Below, one piece after another: positions 49,041 to 50,183 of a DNA stretch of 50,183 nucleotides (position 1 is its first letter; every line of letters starts with the position of its first letter). The DNA comes from Solobacterium sp. (GTDB lineage Bacteria > Bacillota_I > Bacilli_A > Erysipelotrichales > Erysipelotrichaceae), in the NCBI GenBank assembly GCA_024698805.1, contig JAILQT010000094.1, forward strand, positions 1-50,183. The letters run 5' to 3'. The notes below the pieces were generated by a model that was not told the DNA's origin, ran no database searches, and saw only the letters and a list, made by a program, of their open reading frames with translations. A program made the translations under genes and the position numbers.

Positions 49041-50009
49041 TCAGACTGCCTGATTTGCAGCCTGCTGTTTAGCTTTGATCATGGCCCAGTATTTCTCGAT
49101 TCTCTTGTTTTCAGGAATCGGATAATCTTTAGGCTGTTTATCCTGTTTAATCGCCAGCAGTGCCGCTTCCCTGACCTGCTCCGGCGTCTGTCCGCCAAAC
49201 CTTTCCTGCAGACGCTCTTCGTTATAGTAACGAATATAATCTTTAATTGAATCGATCAGACTTGCCTCATCATGGATCTCATACAGCAGATACAGTTCTG
49301 ATTTAAGTATCCCCCAGAATCCTTCTGTCGGTCCGTTGTCGATGCAGTGTCCGACTCTTGACATTGACTGTATCATTCCCTGTTCTTTCAGCTTTACCTG
49401 GAATACCTTGCTTGTATACTGGAAGCCTCTGTCACTGTGGAAGACCGGTGCCGCATCCGGATTGGCATCCACAGCTTTCTGGAATGTATCAAATACAAGT
49501 TTATTATCATTTCTGCGGCTGAGTACAAATGCAATGATTGACCGGTCATAAAGATCCAGAATGGCACTCAGATAGATCTTCTTAGTGCTTCCGGGAACTT
49601 TGAATTCTGTTACGTCTGTAGTCCATTTCTCGTTTGGCTTCTCTGCGTGGAAGTCTCTTCCCAGCAGATTCTCGACTGTTGTCTCAGGTGCTGAGTTCTT
49701 ATATCTCTTTGGCTGTTTCCGTATCTGTGCTTTTACGCCAAGCTTCTCCATGATCCGCTGGATCCTTCTGCGGCTGTAGTTCTTATGGTTGAATGCGTTG
49801 ATATACATCCTCATACGGCGATAGCCAAGTGTATGTTTGTATTTCCCGTCATATTCGAGTATCAGCTGTGCAATCCGTTCATTCTCGATCTCCTCTTCTG
49901 TCTGCTTCCTGTGCAGCCATTTATAGTAGGCTGCGCGGGAAATATTAAGTACTTTGCACATCCATTTGATACTCCAGTTCTTCGTCTCATAGAAATGTTT
50001 CACTGCCAT
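49041..50009 (-). CDS. IS3-family transposase orfB (DDE integrase core)
   Basis: 322 residues. The N-terminal helix-turn-helix_21-like part ('LGYRRMRMYINAFNHKNYSR') leads into the rve integrase core with catalytic Asp ('WTTDVTEF'), Asp ('FHSDRGFQYTSK') and Glu ('GPTEGFWGILKSEL'). The end 'YIRYYNEERLQ' with 'GGQTPEQVRE' is typical for IS3/IS150-type orfB. In the same frame the reading extends upstream of the ATG through 'IFAKGKLIPKY', so the protein may be made by frameshifting from orfA instead of from the ATG at 50009. orfA is not seen in the window. Confidence 0.92.
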   Translation of the reverse strand: MAVKHFYETKNWSIKWMCKVLNISRAAYYKWLHRKQTEEEIENERIAQLILEYDGKYKHTLGYRRMRMYINAFNHKNYSRRRIQRIMEKLGVKAQIRKQPKRYKNSAPETTVENLLGRDFHAEKPNEKWTTDVTEFKVPGSTKKIYLSAILDLYDRSIIAFVLSRRNDNKLVFDTFQKAVDANPDAAPVFHSDRGFQYTSKVFQVKLKEQGMIQSMSRVGHCIDNGPTEGFWGILKSELYLLYEIHDEASLIDSIKDYIRYYNEERLQERFGGQTPEQVREAALLAIKQDKQPKDYPIPENKRIEKYWAMIKAKQQAANQAV

Positions 50010-50183
50010 GTATTTGGGAATCAGTTTCCCTTTGGCGAATATCGCCTCCTCCTACTATATAGGTACGGGTGTAATACCTGACATCCAGCCAGGATCACAT
50101 CCTCTCATTGTTGAAACTGTTAGAATGAGATGGCATTGGTGTGACGTACGCCTCCTTGGACCAATTAGCGTCCGTTCGAAAGC

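Larger units (their letters stand above)
48865..50183 (-). mobile_element. IS3-family insertion sequence (right end cut by window)
   Basis: The element carries a DDE transposase (49041-50009). One end lies near 48865-48891, where CCTGTC-AAGTA-GACAGG forms a hairpin within what looks like the terminal repeat. The other terminus, and most or all of orfA, lie beyond 50183. The segment 50010-50183 has no long ORF in any minus frame. An AGGAGGAGG near 50045-50053 is on the minus strand upstream of orfB. Confidence 0.7.

Noticed and set aside
50010-50183. orfA of the IS3 element
   Set aside because: None of the three minus-strand frames gives a helix-turn-helix-like orfA; all are broken by stops. 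orfA must lie beyond the window or be lost.
1-50183. tRNA, rRNA or CRISPR loci
   Set aside because: I looked for them on both strands by eye and saw no tRNA-like clover pattern with a CCA-adjacent T arm, no rRNA segment and no spaced direct repeats. A short RNA could still be missed without a covariance search.

Overview
The window looks like chromosomal DNA of a Gram-positive, low-to-mid GC Bacillota. The Firmicutes-type orders sigH-like/rpmG/secE/nusG/rplK/rplA and tmk/holB/ricT/rsmI, the AddAB recombination enzymes, the GW-type cell-wall-binding repeat proteins and the Gram-positive signal peptides all point there. An Erysipelotrichia-like commensal is my best guess, but no marker that I can read settles the family.

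Layout. 1-2.3 kb: the end of a Big2/FnIII surface protein, then a secreted leucine-rich-repeat protein with cell-wall-binding repeats. 2.4-7.1 kb: a compact six-gene operon with a readable promoter (2372-2400) and terminator (7129-7152). It encodes two membrane zinc-ribbon proteins, a vWA protein, a PP2C-type phosphatase, a divergent Ser/Thr kinase and a membrane-anchored helix-turn-helix protein. 7.2-9.7 kb: a large one-pass membrane protein with a sigma-region-4-like N terminus and outer WG repeats. 9.9-11.9 kb: D-amino-acid aminotransferase and M42 aminopeptidase. 12.0-15.2 kb: one 1072-residue polypeptide joining a GH5 glucanase, a cellulose-synthase-type GT2 and a degenerate PilZ domain. 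15.2-17.6 kb, minus strand: a type VII secretion-like substrate operon with two DUF4176 proteins. 17.8-25.7 kb: a metallo-beta-lactamase-fold hydrolase, then four tandem paralogous transmembrane Ser/Thr kinases. 25.7-31.4 kb, minus strand: addB-addA. 31.4-36.9 kb: an unexplained non-coding stretch, two unknown proteins, an XpaC-like protein, a two-module AAA+ ATPase and an FtsH-tail-like small ORF. 37.0-40.7 kb: three secreted proteins, two with cell-wall-binding repeats. 40.8-43.7 kb: SigH-like sigma factor, rpmG, secE, nusG, and rplKA behind an L1-binding leader. 43.8-48.8 kb: tmk, holB, ricT, rsmI, prsW and an FHA membrane protein. 48.9-50.2 kb: an IS3-family element, cut by the window end.

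How the parts may work together. The window is rich in protein-phosphorylation parts: five Ser/Thr kinases, one PP2C phosphatase, one FHA reader, a vWA scaffold, and membrane proteins whose cytosolic ends look like sigma region 4. Several of these families (FHA, PP2C, kinase, AAA+, DUF4176, helical-hairpin substrates) recur around type VII secretion loci in Bacillota, but no FtsK/EssC motor is visible here. A link to secretion or envelope sensing is therefore inference. The outer parts of the kinases share their FnIII fold and closing motif with the surface protein at the left edge, which supports an envelope-sensing role. The ribosomal, replication and recombination genes are ordinary housekeeping.
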